A DNA stretch of 64,000 bases from Pseudomonas japonica (GCF_013522925.1 NZ_JAAMQU010000011.1:124001-188000), one strand, 5' to 3'; shown: positions 1 to 8,711, numbered from the stretch's first letter. Notes: a model not told the origin generated them from the letters alone. Numbers and translations are program-made.

Positions 1-227
1 AGGCCAATGGCCCCGCCACCGCGCAACCTGGCCAGATCAAGGCCGTACCGGGCGACCAGCCCGCCATCGTGCAGGCGCATTCGGCGGGGCACCAGGTGCA
101 GGCGGCGTACTGGGTCGCTGACTGGCCGCGCTACCTCATGCGTACGCTGGTTCTGCTGTTGTTCGTGGCTTCGATCCTGAAGCTGTCGGCGCAGAGCTTC
201 TCGCCTTTCCTTTACTTCCAGTTCTGA
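1..227 (+). CDS. algI: Alginate O-acetyltransferase AlgI, C-terminal end (partial)
   Basis: The frame starting at base 3 is open and ends in TGA at 225-227, giving the last 74 residues of a membrane protein. A hydrophobic helix (residues about 47-61 of the fragment) precedes the C-terminus FSPFLYFQF. This tail and the position directly before algJ fit AlgI, the multi-membrane MBOAT-type acyltransferase that passes acetyl groups across the inner membrane for alginate O-acetylation. The stop lies 11 bases before the algJ start, so the two are co-transcribed. The start and the catalytic histidines lie outside the window; the identification therefore rests on the tail and on the algJ-algF-algA context. 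Confidence 0.85.
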   Translation, partial: ANGPATAQPGQIKAVPGDQPAIVQAHSAGHQVQAAYWVADWPRYLMRTLVLLLFVASILKLSAQSFSPFLYFQF

Positions 228-238
228 GCGAGCCGCCC

Positions 239-1387
239 ATGACACGTTCATTACGTATTCTCTACATCGCGATCTTCTTCGGCATTCTGGTGCTGATGGG
301 GCTCTGGTCTCTGGTGTCGTTCGGCAGCTTCGAGCGAACGGCCCAGATGACCTTCCTCAACGGCAAGCTGACCAAGGCCGTGGAAACCCACTACGACGAA
401 GAGTTTCCGATCAAGCGCCTGGGCACCAACCTGTGGGCGGCAGTGGACTACAAACTGTTCCATGAGGGCCGCCCGGGGGTAGTGCTGGGCAAGGACCAGT
501 GGCTGTTCACCGACGAGGAGTTCAAGCCGGTCGCCAACGGGGATCAGATCGAGAAGGAAAACTTCGCGCTGATCCGTGGTGTGCGCGACCGTTTGCAACA
601 ACAAGGCATCAAGCTGGTGATGGCGATCATTCCTGCCAAAGCCCGCTTGTATCCAGAGCATTTTGCGGACACTCAGCCTGCCAGCATGCACAAGGACTTG
701 TATGAACAGTTCCATGCGCAAGCGCAGCAGGCGGGCATCTTTGCTCCGGATCTGATGACCCCGCTACAGCAGGCCAAGCAAACCGGTCAAGTATTCCTGC
801 GCACTGATACGCACTGGACACCACTGGGCGCGGAAGTTGTGGCACGTAATATTGGCGCCGCTATTTCGGCACATTCGCCAATTAATACTACCCCGGTTCA
901 ATATGTAACCGAGGCAGAGCAGCCCAAGCCGTACAAAGGTGACCTCACATCTTTCCTGCCGCTCGACCCGCTGTTCACAAATTTGCTTCCGCAGCCAGAT
1001 AGTTTGCAACAAAAGACAACTCGCGCTGTCGAAGGCGCTGTGGAGAGCGAGGATGCCCTCTTCAGTGATGCCGAAGTTCCGGTGGGCCTGGTAGGTACGA
1101 GCTACAGCGCCAACCCGCACTGGAACTTCCTGGGCGCACTGCGCGAGTCGTTGCACAGCGATGTCGTGAACTATGCCGAGGAAGGCCATGGTCCGATCTT
1201 GCCGATGCTCAAATACTTGCAGAGCGACGGCTTCAAGAATAACCCACCGCAAGTTCTCGTTTGGGAATTCCCTGAGCGTTACTTGCCGATGAAGAATGAT
1301 CTCAGCGGCTTCGACCCTGCGTGGGTCGCGGAACTGAAGAAAACTCAAGACAGCAATCAGAATCTGGCTGTAGGCCAGAACAACTGA
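239..1387 (+). CDS. algJ: Alginate O-acetyltransferase AlgJ
   Basis: A 382-residue protein with an N-terminal signal anchor (about residues 7-28) followed by a periplasmic SGNH-hydrolase-like domain. The catalytic signature is intact: the TDTHW motif puts Asp190 and His192, and the GTSYS motif puts Ser288, at the numbers I recall for the triad of P. putida AlgJ. AlgJ works with AlgI and AlgF in O-acetylating polymannuronate in the periplasm. It follows algI by 11 bases and precedes algF by 49 bases, so it belongs to the distal alginate operon. A stretch around residues 205-270 has less biased codon use than the rest but no frame break. Confidence 0.95.
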   Translation: MTRSLRILYIAIFFGILVLMGLWSLVSFGSFERTAQMTFLNGKLTKAVETHYDEEFPIKRLGTNLWAAVDYKLFHEGRPGVVLGKDQWLFTDEEFKPVANGDQIEKENFALIRGVRDRLQQQGIKLVMAIIPAKARLYPEHFADTQPASMHKDLYEQFHAQAQQAGIFAPDLMTPLQQAKQTGQVFLRTDTHWTPLGAEVVARNIGAAISAHSPINTTPVQYVTEAEQPKPYKGDLTSFLPLDPLFTNLLPQPDSLQQKTTRAVEGAVESEDALFSDAEVPVGLVGTSYSANPHWNFLGALRESLHSDVVNYAEEGHGPILPMLKYLQSDGFKNNPPQVLVWEFPERYLPMKNDLSGFDPAWVAELKKTQDSNQNLAVGQNN

Positions 1388-1436
1388 AAATTTTAAATAA
1401 ACGGCGCACGTTTCATATCAGCCGAGAGGAACGCAC

Positions 1437-2105
1437 ATGACCGCAAAGACTTTGAAGACTGCCCTTCGTACTTCCCGTATCGCCAAGGCTTGTGCACTGG
1501 CCGTAGGGTTTGGTCTGTTGTCCACCCAGGCCTTCGCGGCCGGTGACGGCGCGCTGTACGGTCCAACCGCGCCCAAAGGCTCTGCATTTGTACGGGTATA
1601 TAACGCCAGCAACCAGGAAGTGACTTCCACCATCGGTACCGGCAAGCCTTCGGAAATCGCGCCGCTGGGCAGCAACGATTTCGAGTTCATGCCTGGCGGC
1701 CAGTACACCGCCAAGCTGGGCAGCGAAAGCCTGCCGGTAAACCTGGCCGGTGACCATTACTACACCATCGTGAAGAGCGCTTCCGGCACTTCCAAACTGG
1801 TTGAAGAAAAAGCGTTCAACAACAAGCAGAAAGCCCTGGTGCGCGTGCAAAACCTGAGCGACAAGCCGCTCGCGCTGAAAACCGCCGATGGCAAGGAAGT
1901 GATCCCAGCCGTTGCTCCTAACGCCAGCGGCGACCGTGAAATCAACCCGGTCAAAGTTACGTTCGCGCTGTTCGACGGTGCCAACAAGGTCAAGGACCTT
2001 CCAGCGGTCACGCTGGAGCGCGGCGACGCCACCGTCCTGTATGTAACCGGCCAAGGCGCCAGCTTGAACCCTGTATGGGTCAAGCGCCCAGTTTCCACCC
2101 GCTGA
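1437..2105 (+). CDS. algF: Alginate O-acetylation periplasmic protein AlgF
   Basis: 222 residues. A basic N-terminus, a hydrophobic core and a signal-peptidase site after QAFA (cleavage near residue 34) indicate export to the periplasm. The start is preceded by GAGAGGAA at good spacing. AlgF is needed for alginate acetylation together with AlgI and AlgJ, probably as an adaptor; it has no catalytic motif that I can see. The mature protein is rich in short beta-type segments. It lies between algJ and algA, the usual Pseudomonas order. Confidence 0.93.
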   Translation: MTAKTLKTALRTSRIAKACALAVGFGLLSTQAFAAGDGALYGPTAPKGSAFVRVYNASNQEVTSTIGTGKPSEIAPLGSNDFEFMPGGQYTAKLGSESLPVNLAGDHYYTIVKSASGTSKLVEEKAFNNKQKALVRVQNLSDKPLALKTADGKEVIPAVAPNASGDREINPVKVTFALFDGANKVKDLPAVTLERGDATVLYVTGQGASLNPVWVKRPVSTR

Positions 2106-2120
2106 TCGCGGGGGTTGCGC

Positions 2121-2139
2121 GGCCGCCAGCACGGCGGCC
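2121..2139 (+). other. Perfect hairpin between algF and algA
   Basis: GGCCGCC (2121-2127) and GGCGGCC (2133-2139) form a 7-bp GC stem with a 5-base loop, 16 bases after the algF stop. No U-run follows, so it is more likely an mRNA-stabilising or processing hairpin than a full terminator. The 107-base gap ends in a good ribosome site (TTGGAG) for algA. Confidence 0.5.
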
Positions 2140-2212
2140 GGCATGGAACAACAAGTAGACGAAGCGGTAGAACAACACAGTCATCTCATTACGTAATTCT
2201 TGGAGAAACACT

Positions 2213-3664
2213 ATGATTCCGGTGATCTTGTCAGGTGGTAGCGGCTCCCGTCTCTGGCCGCTTTCGCGCAAGCAGTTCCCGAAGCAATTCCTGGCGCTGA
2301 CGGGTGAGCACACGCTCTTCCAGCAAACCCTGGAACGTCTGGTGTTCGAAGGCATGGATAAGCCATTGGTGGTCTGCAACAAGGACCACAAGTTCATCGT
2401 CAACGAACAACTGTCGGCCCTCAAGCTGGAAACCCAGGGCATCCTGCTCGAACCCTTCGGCCGCAACACCGCCCCAGCCGTAGCGCTGGCCGCGATGAAG
2501 CTGGTCAACGAAGGCCGTGACGACTTGATGCTGGTGCTGCCAGCCGACCACGTGATCGAAGACCAGAAAGCCCTGCAACGCGCCCTGGCCCTGGCCACCG
2601 TGGCTGCCGAGCGTGGCGAGATGGTGCTGTTTGGTGTGCCGGCAACCCGCCCGGAAACCGGCTACGGCTACATCAAATCCACCAACGACGCCCTGCTGCC
2701 GGAAGGCGTGAGCCGCGTGTCCCACTTCGTTGAGAAGCCGGACGAAAAACGCGCCCAGGAGTTCGTCGACGTAGGCGGTTACTTCTGGAACAGCGGCATG
2801 TTCCTGTTCCGCGCCAGCCGCTTCCTGGAAGAGCTGAAAAAGCACGATCCGGACATCTACGACAATTGCCTGCTCACCCTTGAGCGCAGCAAACGTGATG
2901 GCGACAACATCGAGATCGAAGAAGCCAGCTTCGCCTGCTGCCCGGACAACTCCATCGACTACGCCGTGATGGAAAAAACCCAGCGCGCCTGCGTGGTGCC
3001 GCTGACTGCCGGCTGGAGCGACGTAGGCTGCTGGAACTCCCTGTGGGAAGTTCACGCCAAGGACGCCAACGGCAACGTCACCAAGGGCGACGTAGTCATC
3101 CAGGACAGCCGCAACTGCATGATCCACGGCAACGGCAAGCTGGTGTCGGTGATCGGCCTGGAAAACATCGTGGTGGTAGAAACCCGCGACGCCATGATGA
3201 TTGCCCACAAGGACAAGGTCCAGGGCGTGAAGAACATGGTTGCCACCCTGAACGACATGGGCCGCAGCGAAACCCAGAACCACTGTGAAGTGTACCGCCC
3301 ATGGGGCTCGTACGACTCGGTGGACCAGGGCGGCCGCTTCCAGGTCAAGCACATCACCGTCAAGCCGGGCGCGTGCCTGTCGCTGCAGATGCACCACCAC
3401 CGCGCCGAGCACTGGATCGTGGTATCCGGTACCGCCGAAGTGACCTGCGACGAGAACGTGTTCCTGCTGACCGAGAACCAGTCGACCTACATCCCGATCG
3501 CTTCGGTTCACCGCCTGCGCAACCCGGGCAAGATCCCGCTCGAACTGATCGAAGTTCAATCGGGCAGCTACCTGGGCGAAGACGACATCGAGCGCTTCGA
3601 AGACATCTACGGCCGCTCCAGCGCTACCCCGGTTGGCGTTTCCGTGAAGTCCATCACTCAGTAA
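2213..3664 (+). CDS. algA: Mannose-6-phosphate isomerase / mannose-1-phosphate guanylyltransferase (bifunctional)
   Basis: 483 residues, the usual size for type II PMI-GMP enzymes. The N-terminal nucleotidyltransferase domain carries the GGSGSRLWPLSRK signature (residues 8-20) and FVEKP (172-176), whose lysine binds the sugar phosphate. The C-terminal cupin isomerase domain has the QMHHHRAEHW metal-site motif near residue 391. It converts fructose-6-P to mannose-6-P and mannose-1-P to GDP-mannose, the first and third steps towards GDP-mannuronate. It is the last gene of the alginate operon and a terminator follows. Ribosome site TTGGAG lies ahead of the ATG. Confidence 0.97.
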   Translation: MIPVILSGGSGSRLWPLSRKQFPKQFLALTGEHTLFQQTLERLVFEGMDKPLVVCNKDHKFIVNEQLSALKLETQGILLEPFGRNTAPAVALAAMKLVNEGRDDLMLVLPADHVIEDQKALQRALALATVAAERGEMVLFGVPATRPETGYGYIKSTNDALLPEGVSRVSHFVEKPDEKRAQEFVDVGGYFWNSGMFLFRASRFLEELKKHDPDIYDNCLLTLERSKRDGDNIEIEEASFACCPDNSIDYAVMEKTQRACVVPLTAGWSDVGCWNSLWEVHAKDANGNVTKGDVVIQDSRNCMIHGNGKLVSVIGLENIVVVETRDAMMIAHKDKVQGVKNMVATLNDMGRSETQNHCEVYRPWGSYDSVDQGGRFQVKHITVKPGACLSLQMHHHRAEHWIVVSGTAEVTCDENVFLLTENQSTYIPIASVHRLRNPGKIPLELIEVQSGSYLGEDDIERFEDIYGRSSATPVGVSVKSITQ

Positions 3665-3715
3665 CTGCAGGAACCGGGCCGGCCATCCGGCAGGCCCGGG
3701 AACCAGGTCAACAAG

Positions 3716-3757
3716 AGGCCCCGCGCCAAGCCCCAGTGGCTTGCCGCGGGGCCTTTT
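3716..3757 (+). terminator. Rho-independent terminator of the alginate operon
   Basis: Arms AGGCCCCGCG (3716-3725) and CGCGGGGCCT (3745-3754) make a perfect 10-bp stem followed by TTTT. It lies 52 bases after the algA stop and before moaC. A second GC-rich inverted repeat (CCGGGCC with GGCCCGG, about 3674-3700) sits just upstream. Confidence 0.85.
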
Positions 3758-3796
3758 GCGTTACACTGGCGGCCTGTTTTTCGAAGGAGCGGGCCC

Positions 3797-4270
3797 ATGC
3801 TCACCCACCTGGATTCCCACGGCCGCGCCAATATGGTGGACGTCACCGCCAAGGCCGTCACCGAGCGCGAGGCCACCGCCGAGGCCCGCGTGCGCATGCA
3901 ACCGGGCACCCTGCAGATGATCGTCGACGGCGCTCACCCCAAAGGCGATGTATTCGCCGTAGCCCGCATTGCCGGCATACAGGCGGCGAAGAAAACCAGC
4001 GACCTCATTCCCCTCTGCCACCCCCTGATGCTCAGCAGCGTGAAGGTAGAGCTGAGCGGGGAGGGCGCCGACACCGTGCTGATCCGGGCCCGCTGCAAGC
4101 TGGCAGGCCAGACCGGCGTGGAAATGGAAGCGCTGACGGCTGCCAGTGTCGCCGCGCTGACCATCTACGACATGTGCAAGGCCGTGGACAAGGGCATGGT
4201 AATCGAAGCGGTGCGGCTGCTTGAAAAGCGCGGTGGCAAAAGTGGAGATTTCCAGGCGGCACCGCTATGA
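3797..4270 (+). CDS. moaC: Cyclic pyranopterin monophosphate synthase MoaC
   Basis: 157 residues, normal for MoaC. Family motifs are clear: KKTSDLIPLCHPLML (about residues 56-70) and MEALTAASVAALTIYDMCKAVDKGM (about 112-136), with the catalytic Lys/Asp cluster in YDMCKAVDKG. With MoaA it turns GTP into cyclic pyranopterin monophosphate in cytosolic molybdenum-cofactor synthesis. The ATG at 3797 follows AGGAGCGGG. The stop overlaps the moaD start (ATGA), which points to translational coupling. Confidence 0.96.
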   Translation: MLTHLDSHGRANMVDVTAKAVTEREATAEARVRMQPGTLQMIVDGAHPKGDVFAVARIAGIQAAKKTSDLIPLCHPLMLSSVKVELSGEGADTVLIRARCKLAGQTGVEMEALTAASVAALTIYDMCKAVDKGMVIEAVRLLEKRGGKSGDFQAAPL

Positions 4271-4509
4271 AACTGAACGTGCTGTATTTCGCGAGGTTCC
4301 GCGAAGCCATGGGGCGCGACGCCGAACAGGTCGAGGGGGAGTTTCCTACTCTCGAAGCGCTCAGGGCCTTTCTGGTCAACCAGGGCGAGCATGACGTGCT
4401 GGCCGAGGCCAACCTCATGTGCGCACGTAATGAGGAGCTGTGCAGCCTTGCAGAGCCGTTGCAGGACGGTGACGAGGTAGCCTTCTTCCCCACCGTGACC
4501 GGGGGCTGA
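4267..4509 (+). CDS. moaD: Molybdopterin synthase sulfur-carrier subunit MoaD
   Basis: 80 residues with a ubiquitin-like fold pattern. It ends in the diagnostic Gly-Gly (TVTGG), which is adenylated and thiocarboxylated to carry sulfur to MoaE. It overlaps moaC by 4 bases and stops one base before moaE, so the three genes form one tightly coupled operon. Confidence 0.95.
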   Translation: MKLNVLYFARFREAMGRDAEQVEGEFPTLEALRAFLVNQGEHDVLAEANLMCARNEELCSLAEPLQDGDEVAFFPTVTGG

Positions 4510-4510
4510 G

Positions 4511-4957
4511 ATGGCGATTCGCGTTCTACCCACGGCCTTTGACCCGGGCATGGAACTTAACGCAGTTCATCAAAGCCAGTTGGGCATAGGGGCGGTGGTG
4601 AGCTTTACCGGGTATGTACGGGATTTCAACGACGGCAAGGACGTTGCCGGGTTGTTTCTCGAGCACTACCCGGGCATGACCGAAAAAGCGCTGGGTAGCA
4701 TCGAGCAAGAGGCGCGGGAGCGTTGGCCGCTGTTGAACGTGGAGGTGATTCACCGGGTGGGCGACCTGCCTCCGGGAGAGCCGATTGTGTTCGTGGCCTG
4801 TGCCAGCGCCCATCGGCAAGCCGCGTTCGAGGCCTGCGAATTCATCATGGACTACCTGAAAACCCGGGCGCCGTTCTGGAAACGGGAAACCACCCCCGAT
4901 GGCCCGCGCTGGGTGGAAGGCCGCCACAGCGACCAGCAAGCCGCCGAGCGGTGGTGA
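4511..4957 (+). CDS. moaE: Molybdopterin synthase catalytic subunit MoaE
   Basis: 148 residues, the expected size. The active-site region KTRAPFWKRE (near residues 117-126) holds the conserved lysines that bind precursor Z and the MoaD tail. It converts cyclic pyranopterin monophosphate to molybdopterin together with thiocarboxylated MoaD. It is the last gene of the moaCDE operon. No clear U-tract terminator follows; the REP palindrome at 5015-5077 lies 57 bases downstream, between this gene and the converging rhlB. Confidence 0.95.
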   Translation: MAIRVLPTAFDPGMELNAVHQSQLGIGAVVSFTGYVRDFNDGKDVAGLFLEHYPGMTEKALGSIEQEARERWPLLNVEVIHRVGDLPPGEPIVFVACASAHRQAAFEACEFIMDYLKTRAPFWKRETTPDGPRWVEGRHSDQQAAERW

Positions 4958-5014
4958 TCCTCAGGAGGCCCAGGCTGGGCTTCTGGCTTGGATGATGACT
5001 GTTGGCACCAGGCA

Positions 5015-5077
5015 CCTGTAGGAAGCGGGCGAAGCTCGCGAAAATGCTATTCGCGAGCTTCGCCCGCTTCCTACAGG
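5015..5077. repeat. REP-type palindrome, perfect 28-bp inverted repeat
   Basis: The left arm at 5015-5042 (starts CCTGTAGGAAGCGGGCGAAG) is exactly complementary to 5050-5077 with a 7-base loop. Such extragenic GC-rich palindromes between converging genes are typical Pseudomonas REP/BIME units, mobilised by RAYT-type transposases (family knowledge). Diverged relatives occur in this window at 14709-14734, 14782-14809 and 25402-25427. It probably also folds in the 3' ends of the moaE and rhlB transcripts. Confidence 0.85.
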
Positions 5078-5102
5078 TTTCGGCTTTTGCCCTGAACACC
5101 GT

Positions 5103-6557
5103 TCAGCCGCGGCGCGGTACCGGCTTTAGCAAGGTCTCCGGCGGCATTTCGCAGCTGATCTTCCTGCCGAGCAGCGCCTCGATCCCTGGCAGCTGATAGC
5201 TGTCGTCTTCACCGGCAAAGCTCACGGAGATGCCGCTGGTGCCTGCGCGGCCGGTTCGGCCGATGCGGTGCACGTAGTCGTCCGGGTCTTCGGGCAAGGT
5301 GAAGTTGATCACGTGGCTGATGCCTTCGATGTGAATGCCACGGCCTGCGACGTCGGTCGCAACCAGTACTTTCACCTGGCCCGCGCGGAAGGCTTCAAGG
5401 GTTTTGATGCGCTTGTGCTGTGGCACGTCCCCGGACAGCTGCGCAGCGTTGACGCCGTCGCGTACCAGGCGCTCCTCGATGCGGCGTACTTCGTCCTTGC
5501 GGTTGGCGAACACCATCACCCGATCCCAGCCCTCGCTGTTGATCAGGTTGTACAGCAGCTTGTACTTGTCGCTGCCAGCCACGGCGTACACGTGCTGTTC
5601 CACGGTGTCGCTGGCGACCTGTTCAGGCTCGATCTCGACGATGGCCGGCTCTACTGTCCACTGGCGCGCCAGGTTCATCACGTCTTCGGTGAATGTGGCG
5701 GAGAACAGCAGCGTCTGGCGTTCGCTTTTGGGTGGGGTCTGCCGGATGATCTGGCGAACCTGAGGGATAAAGCCCATGTCGAGCATGCGGTCGGCTTCGT
5801 CCAGCACCATCACTTCGACCATATCCAGGTGCACTTCGCCACGCTGGTTGAAATCCAGCAGGCGGCCGGGAGTTGCCACCAGAATGTCGCAATAGCGGGA
5901 CTCGAGCTGCTTGAGCTGCTTGTCGAAATCCATCCCGCCTACGAAGGTCATCACGTTCAGCCCGGTATAGCGGGTGAGCTCGGCGGCATCCTTGGCGATC
6001 TGCACCACCAGCTCACGGGTAGGGGCGATGATCAGCGCCCGCGGTTCGCCCATGTAGCGCTCGGCTGGCGGCGGCGTTTGCAGCAGCTGGCTGATGGTGG
6101 AAATCAGAAAGGCCGCGGTTTTACCCGTACCGGTTTGCGCTCGGCCGATGGCGTCGCGGCCCTTGAGCGTATACCCGAGTACTTGAGCCTGGATCGGCGT
6201 GCAGTAGGGGAAGCCCAGGTCGTGGATGGCGTGCATCAGTTCTGCACGCAGGGGGAAGTCATGGAAGCGGGTTTTGCCTTCTTGAGGCTCGACCTGAAAA
6301 TCCTCGGGTTTCCATTGCACTACCGGCTTGGGCTTGGGCGCAGGTTTGCGTTCGCGGCGCGGGCGTTCGGCAGTGGCGGCGGCAGCTTCACGCGCCGGCG
6401 CCTCGGTGGCGCGGGGTGCCCTTGCCGGCTTGGGCACAGGGGCGGAGGCTGCGGAAGGGCGAGGCGTATGAATCTCAGCGGGCGAAGCGGGCGCGGCGGC
6501 GAGTGGCTCAGCCTCGCTTTTGCCGAACATTTTCTTGAGTGCTTTGAGCACGGTCAT
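5103..6557 (-). CDS. rhlB: DEAD-box ATP-dependent RNA helicase RhlB
   Basis: 484 residues from the ATG at 6557; the frame stays open to a TTG at 6602, but the MTVLKALKKMFGK start matches RhlB proteins better. An Ala/Pro/Arg-rich, probably disordered extension of about 95 residues precedes the helicase core. Core motifs: TPIQ Q-motif (near 120), AQTGTGKT Walker A (140-147), PTREL (189-193), DEAD (253-256), SAT (286-288) and HRIGRTGRAG in the second RecA domain. The family unwinds structured RNA in degradosome or ribosome work. It is monocistronic, converges on moaE, and lies 3' of the divergently regulated estB region. Confidence 0.92.
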   Translation of the reverse strand: MTVLKALKKMFGKSEAEPLAAAPASPAEIHTPRPSAASAPVPKPARAPRATEAPAREAAAATAERPRRERKPAPKPKPVVQWKPEDFQVEPQEGKTRFHDFPLRAELMHAIHDLGFPYCTPIQAQVLGYTLKGRDAIGRAQTGTGKTAAFLISTISQLLQTPPPAERYMGEPRALIIAPTRELVVQIAKDAAELTRYTGLNVMTFVGGMDFDKQLKQLESRYCDILVATPGRLLDFNQRGEVHLDMVEVMVLDEADRMLDMGFIPQVRQIIRQTPPKSERQTLLFSATFTEDVMNLARQWTVEPAIVEIEPEQVASDTVEQHVYAVAGSDKYKLLYNLINSEGWDRVMVFANRKDEVRRIEERLVRDGVNAAQLSGDVPQHKRIKTLEAFRAGQVKVLVATDVAGRGIHIEGISHVINFTLPEDPDDYVHRIGRTGRAGTSGISVSFAGEDDSYQLPGIEALLGRKISCEMPPETLLKPVPRRG

Positions 6558-6638
6558 CTCGTCATTGATTGTAAGGAATGGTTCGCTGGCAGTGTAATGC
6601 AAGAATCGGGCGCGGCGTAGTGCCGCGCTCGGGCGGGC

Positions 6639-7295
6639 TTAACCCAGTCGGGCCTTCAGCCAGGCCGCGATGTCGCGGATTTCGGCTTCGATCACCGCAT
6701 GTTCCATAGCGTATTCCTTCCAGGTCGCCGTCACGCCTGCATCCTGTAGCCGGTCATGGGCTGCGCGGCCCATTTCCCGGATGACCACGCCGTCCTGGGT
6801 GCCATGCAGGTTGAGCACAGGAATGGCCTGCTGAACGGTCGTCAGCGGGAGTACGTCGCCAAAGCTTGGCGCATAGGTGGACAACGCCATCACGCCAGCC
6901 AAGGGGCGGGACTGCTCAACGAACGCCGTGTGCAACACCACCGCGCCGCCTTGGGAGAAGCCGGCCAGCACGATGCGCTCATCGGCGATGCCTTTGGCGT
7001 TCTCATCGTCCATCAGGGCAAGAACGGTCGCGGCGGAGGCGTCCAGTTGGTCGCGATTGATGGCCCGTGCCGGGCTCATGGCCAAGATGTCATACCAACT
7101 GGGCATCATATAGCCGCCATTGATCGTCACCGCCTGCACGGGCGCTTGTGGCAGCACAAAGCGTGTAGTGGGCAGTACCTGCTGTAGTAACTGTGCCACG
7201 GGCTGAAAATCGAAGCGGTCTGCCCCCAATCCGTGCAACCAGATTACACAGGCGTCGGCGGGTTGGGTGGGCTCAAGGATCAGGGTTTCGCTCAT
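6639..7295 (-). CDS. estB: Carboxylesterase / lysophospholipase-like alpha/beta hydrolase (EstB-type)
   Basis: 218 residues from the ATG at 7295, which has a strong AAAAAGGAGCGCCG leader; the frame extends upstream without a ribosome site. The alpha/beta hydrolase triad is complete: Ser114 in GFSQGG, Asp168 in GTQDG and His199 in MEHA. Length and triad numbering agree with P. fluorescens carboxylesterase II (EstB) as I remember it. It is cytosolic (no signal peptide) and probably cleaves short-chain esters; the natural substrate is not known. It lies head-to-tail with rhlB, 81 bases apart. Confidence 0.88.
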   Translation of the reverse strand: MSETLILEPTQPADACVIWLHGLGADRFDFQPVAQLLQQVLPTTRFVLPQAPVQAVTINGGYMMPSWYDILAMSPARAINRDQLDASAATVLALMDDENAKGIADERIVLAGFSQGGAVVLHTAFVEQSRPLAGVMALSTYAPSFGDVLPLTTVQQAIPVLNLHGTQDGVVIREMGRAAHDRLQDAGVTATWKEYAMEHAVIEAEIRDIAAWLKARLG

Positions 7296-7685
7296 CGGCG
7301 CTCCTTTTTGGTGCGGGTTGATTCGAAAGAGTGCGTGCTTTCGGGGCGGGTTGTGGCATTTTGCTAACAAAACGTCGCGTGGGTGAAACTTTCCTGCTTG
7401 ACGCTAACTGAATCGCTTATGCGTGGCGGTATGGTACGCGCTTTGCTAAACCTATGGTGCGAACGAAGACGCGCCCGCTACCGGTAACACCTGCGGTTGG
7501 GGGAAGGGGCTGGCGTGCCGGGCAAAGTATCCGGCATTCCGGCTCCGTCGCAGGCACGAGCGCTTTTCCACGCACTTGCAGGTTACCCCGCTCGACCCAA
7601 AACGAAGCCAGCACGGGTTGAGGTCGCCTCACAAAGGTGCGGGTAACACTAGCTCGGACACAACAAGAGCCCATTGGAGGTTTGA
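7296..7685. promoter_or_regulatory. Intergenic region between divergent estB and aapJ (390 bp)
   Basis: No gene is visible. It must hold the promoters of estB (minus) and aapJ (plus). The hexamer GGTAAC occurs on the plus strand at 7493 and 7642, both times continuing as GGTAACAC, and an inverted copy (GGTTACC) is at 7581-7587. TTGACG at 7398 resembles a -35 box but lacks a -10 box at normal spacing. No sigma-54 motif with correct GG-N10-GC spacing was found. aapJ is preceded by TTGGAGG (ribosome site). Confidence 0.5.
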
Positions 7686-8711
7686 ATGAAGATGTTGAAA
7701 TCCACCCTGGCAGTACTGACCACCGCGGCCCTGTTCGGTGCCAGCGGGTTTGCTCAGGCAGGGGCCACCCTGGACGGCGTAAAGAAAAAAGGCTTCGTCC
7801 AGTGCGGCGTGAGCGACGGCTTGCCGGGCTTTTCGGTGCCTGACTCCACTGGCGTGATCAAGGGTATCGACGCCGATGTGTGCCGCGCCGTTGCTGCCGC
7901 CGTGTTTGGCGATGCCAGCAAGGTCAAGTTCAGCCAGCTGAACGCCAAGGAGCGCTTCACCGCGCTGCAGTCCGGCGAAATCGACGTACTGTCGCGCAAC
8001 ACCACCTGGACCAGCTCCCGCGATGCGGGCATGGGCATGATCTTCGCCGGTGTGACCTACTACGACGGCGTTGGCTTCCTGGTGAACAACAAGCTGGGCG
8101 TGAAAAGCGCCAAAGAGCTGGACGGCGCGACCATCTGCATCCAGGCCGGTACCACCACCGAGCTCAACGTTTCGGACTACTTCCGCTCCAACGGCCTGAA
8201 GTACACCCCGATCACCTTCGACACCTCCGACGAATCGGCCAAGTCGCTGGAAAGCGGCCGCTGCGACGTACTTACCTCCGACAAGTCACAGCTGTACGCA
8301 CAGCGCTCCAAGCTGGCCACCAAGGCTGACTTCATCGTGCTGCCGGAAACCATTTCCAAGGAGCCCCTGGGCCCGGTTGTCCGCAAGGGCGACGACGAAT
8401 GGCTGAACGTGGTCAAGTGGAGCCTCTTCGCGATGCTCAACGCCGAGGAAGCCGGCGTTACCTCCAAGAACGTGGAAGAGCAGGCCAAGTCGACCAAAAA
8501 CCCGGACGTTGCCCGTTTGCTCGGCGCTGACGGCGAATACGGCAAGGACCTCGGCTTGCCGAAGGACTGGGTTGTGCAGATCGTCAAACAAGTGGGCAAC
8601 TACGGCGAGATCTTCGAGAAGAACCTGGGCAAGGGTTCGCTGGAGATCGACCGTGGCATGAACGCACTGTGGAACAACGGCGGGATCATGTACGCACCTC
8701 CAGTACGTTGA
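7686..8711 (+). CDS. aapJ: General L-amino acid ABC transporter, periplasmic binding protein AapJ
   Basis: 341 residues with a Sec signal peptide (cleavage after AQA, about residue 25). The mature part is a family-3 solute-binding protein; the FVQCGVSDGLPGFS and TTWTSSRDAG segments are typical of AapJ/YhdW proteins that bind glutamate, aspartate, glutamine and other polar amino acids. It heads aapJQMP; a 159-base gap with a stable hairpin separates it from aapQ. The ribosome site GGAGG and two close ATGs (7686 and 7692) allow a two-residue uncertainty in the start. Confidence 0.95.
   Translation: MKMLKSTLAVLTTAALFGASGFAQAGATLDGVKKKGFVQCGVSDGLPGFSVPDSTGVIKGIDADVCRAVAAAVFGDASKVKFSQLNAKERFTALQSGEIDVLSRNTTWTSSRDAGMGMIFAGVTYYDGVGFLVNNKLGVKSAKELDGATICIQAGTTTELNVSDYFRSNGLKYTPITFDTSDESAKSLESGRCDVLTSDKSQLYAQRSKLATKADFIVLPETISKEPLGPVVRKGDDEWLNVVKWSLFAMLNAEEAGVTSKNVEEQAKSTKNPDVARLLGADGEYGKDLGLPKDWVVQIVKQVGNYGEIFEKNLGKGSLEIDRGMNALWNNGGIMYAPPVR

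Noticed and set aside
5268..6620. 450-residue open frame antisense to rhlB
   Set aside because: Mirror frame of a complete DEAD-box helicase; composition is that of a shadow frame.
7501..7600. Possible sigma-54 promoter ahead of aapJ
   Set aside because: Candidate GG and GC pairs (for example at TGGCGTGCCGGGC) are not 10 bases apart.
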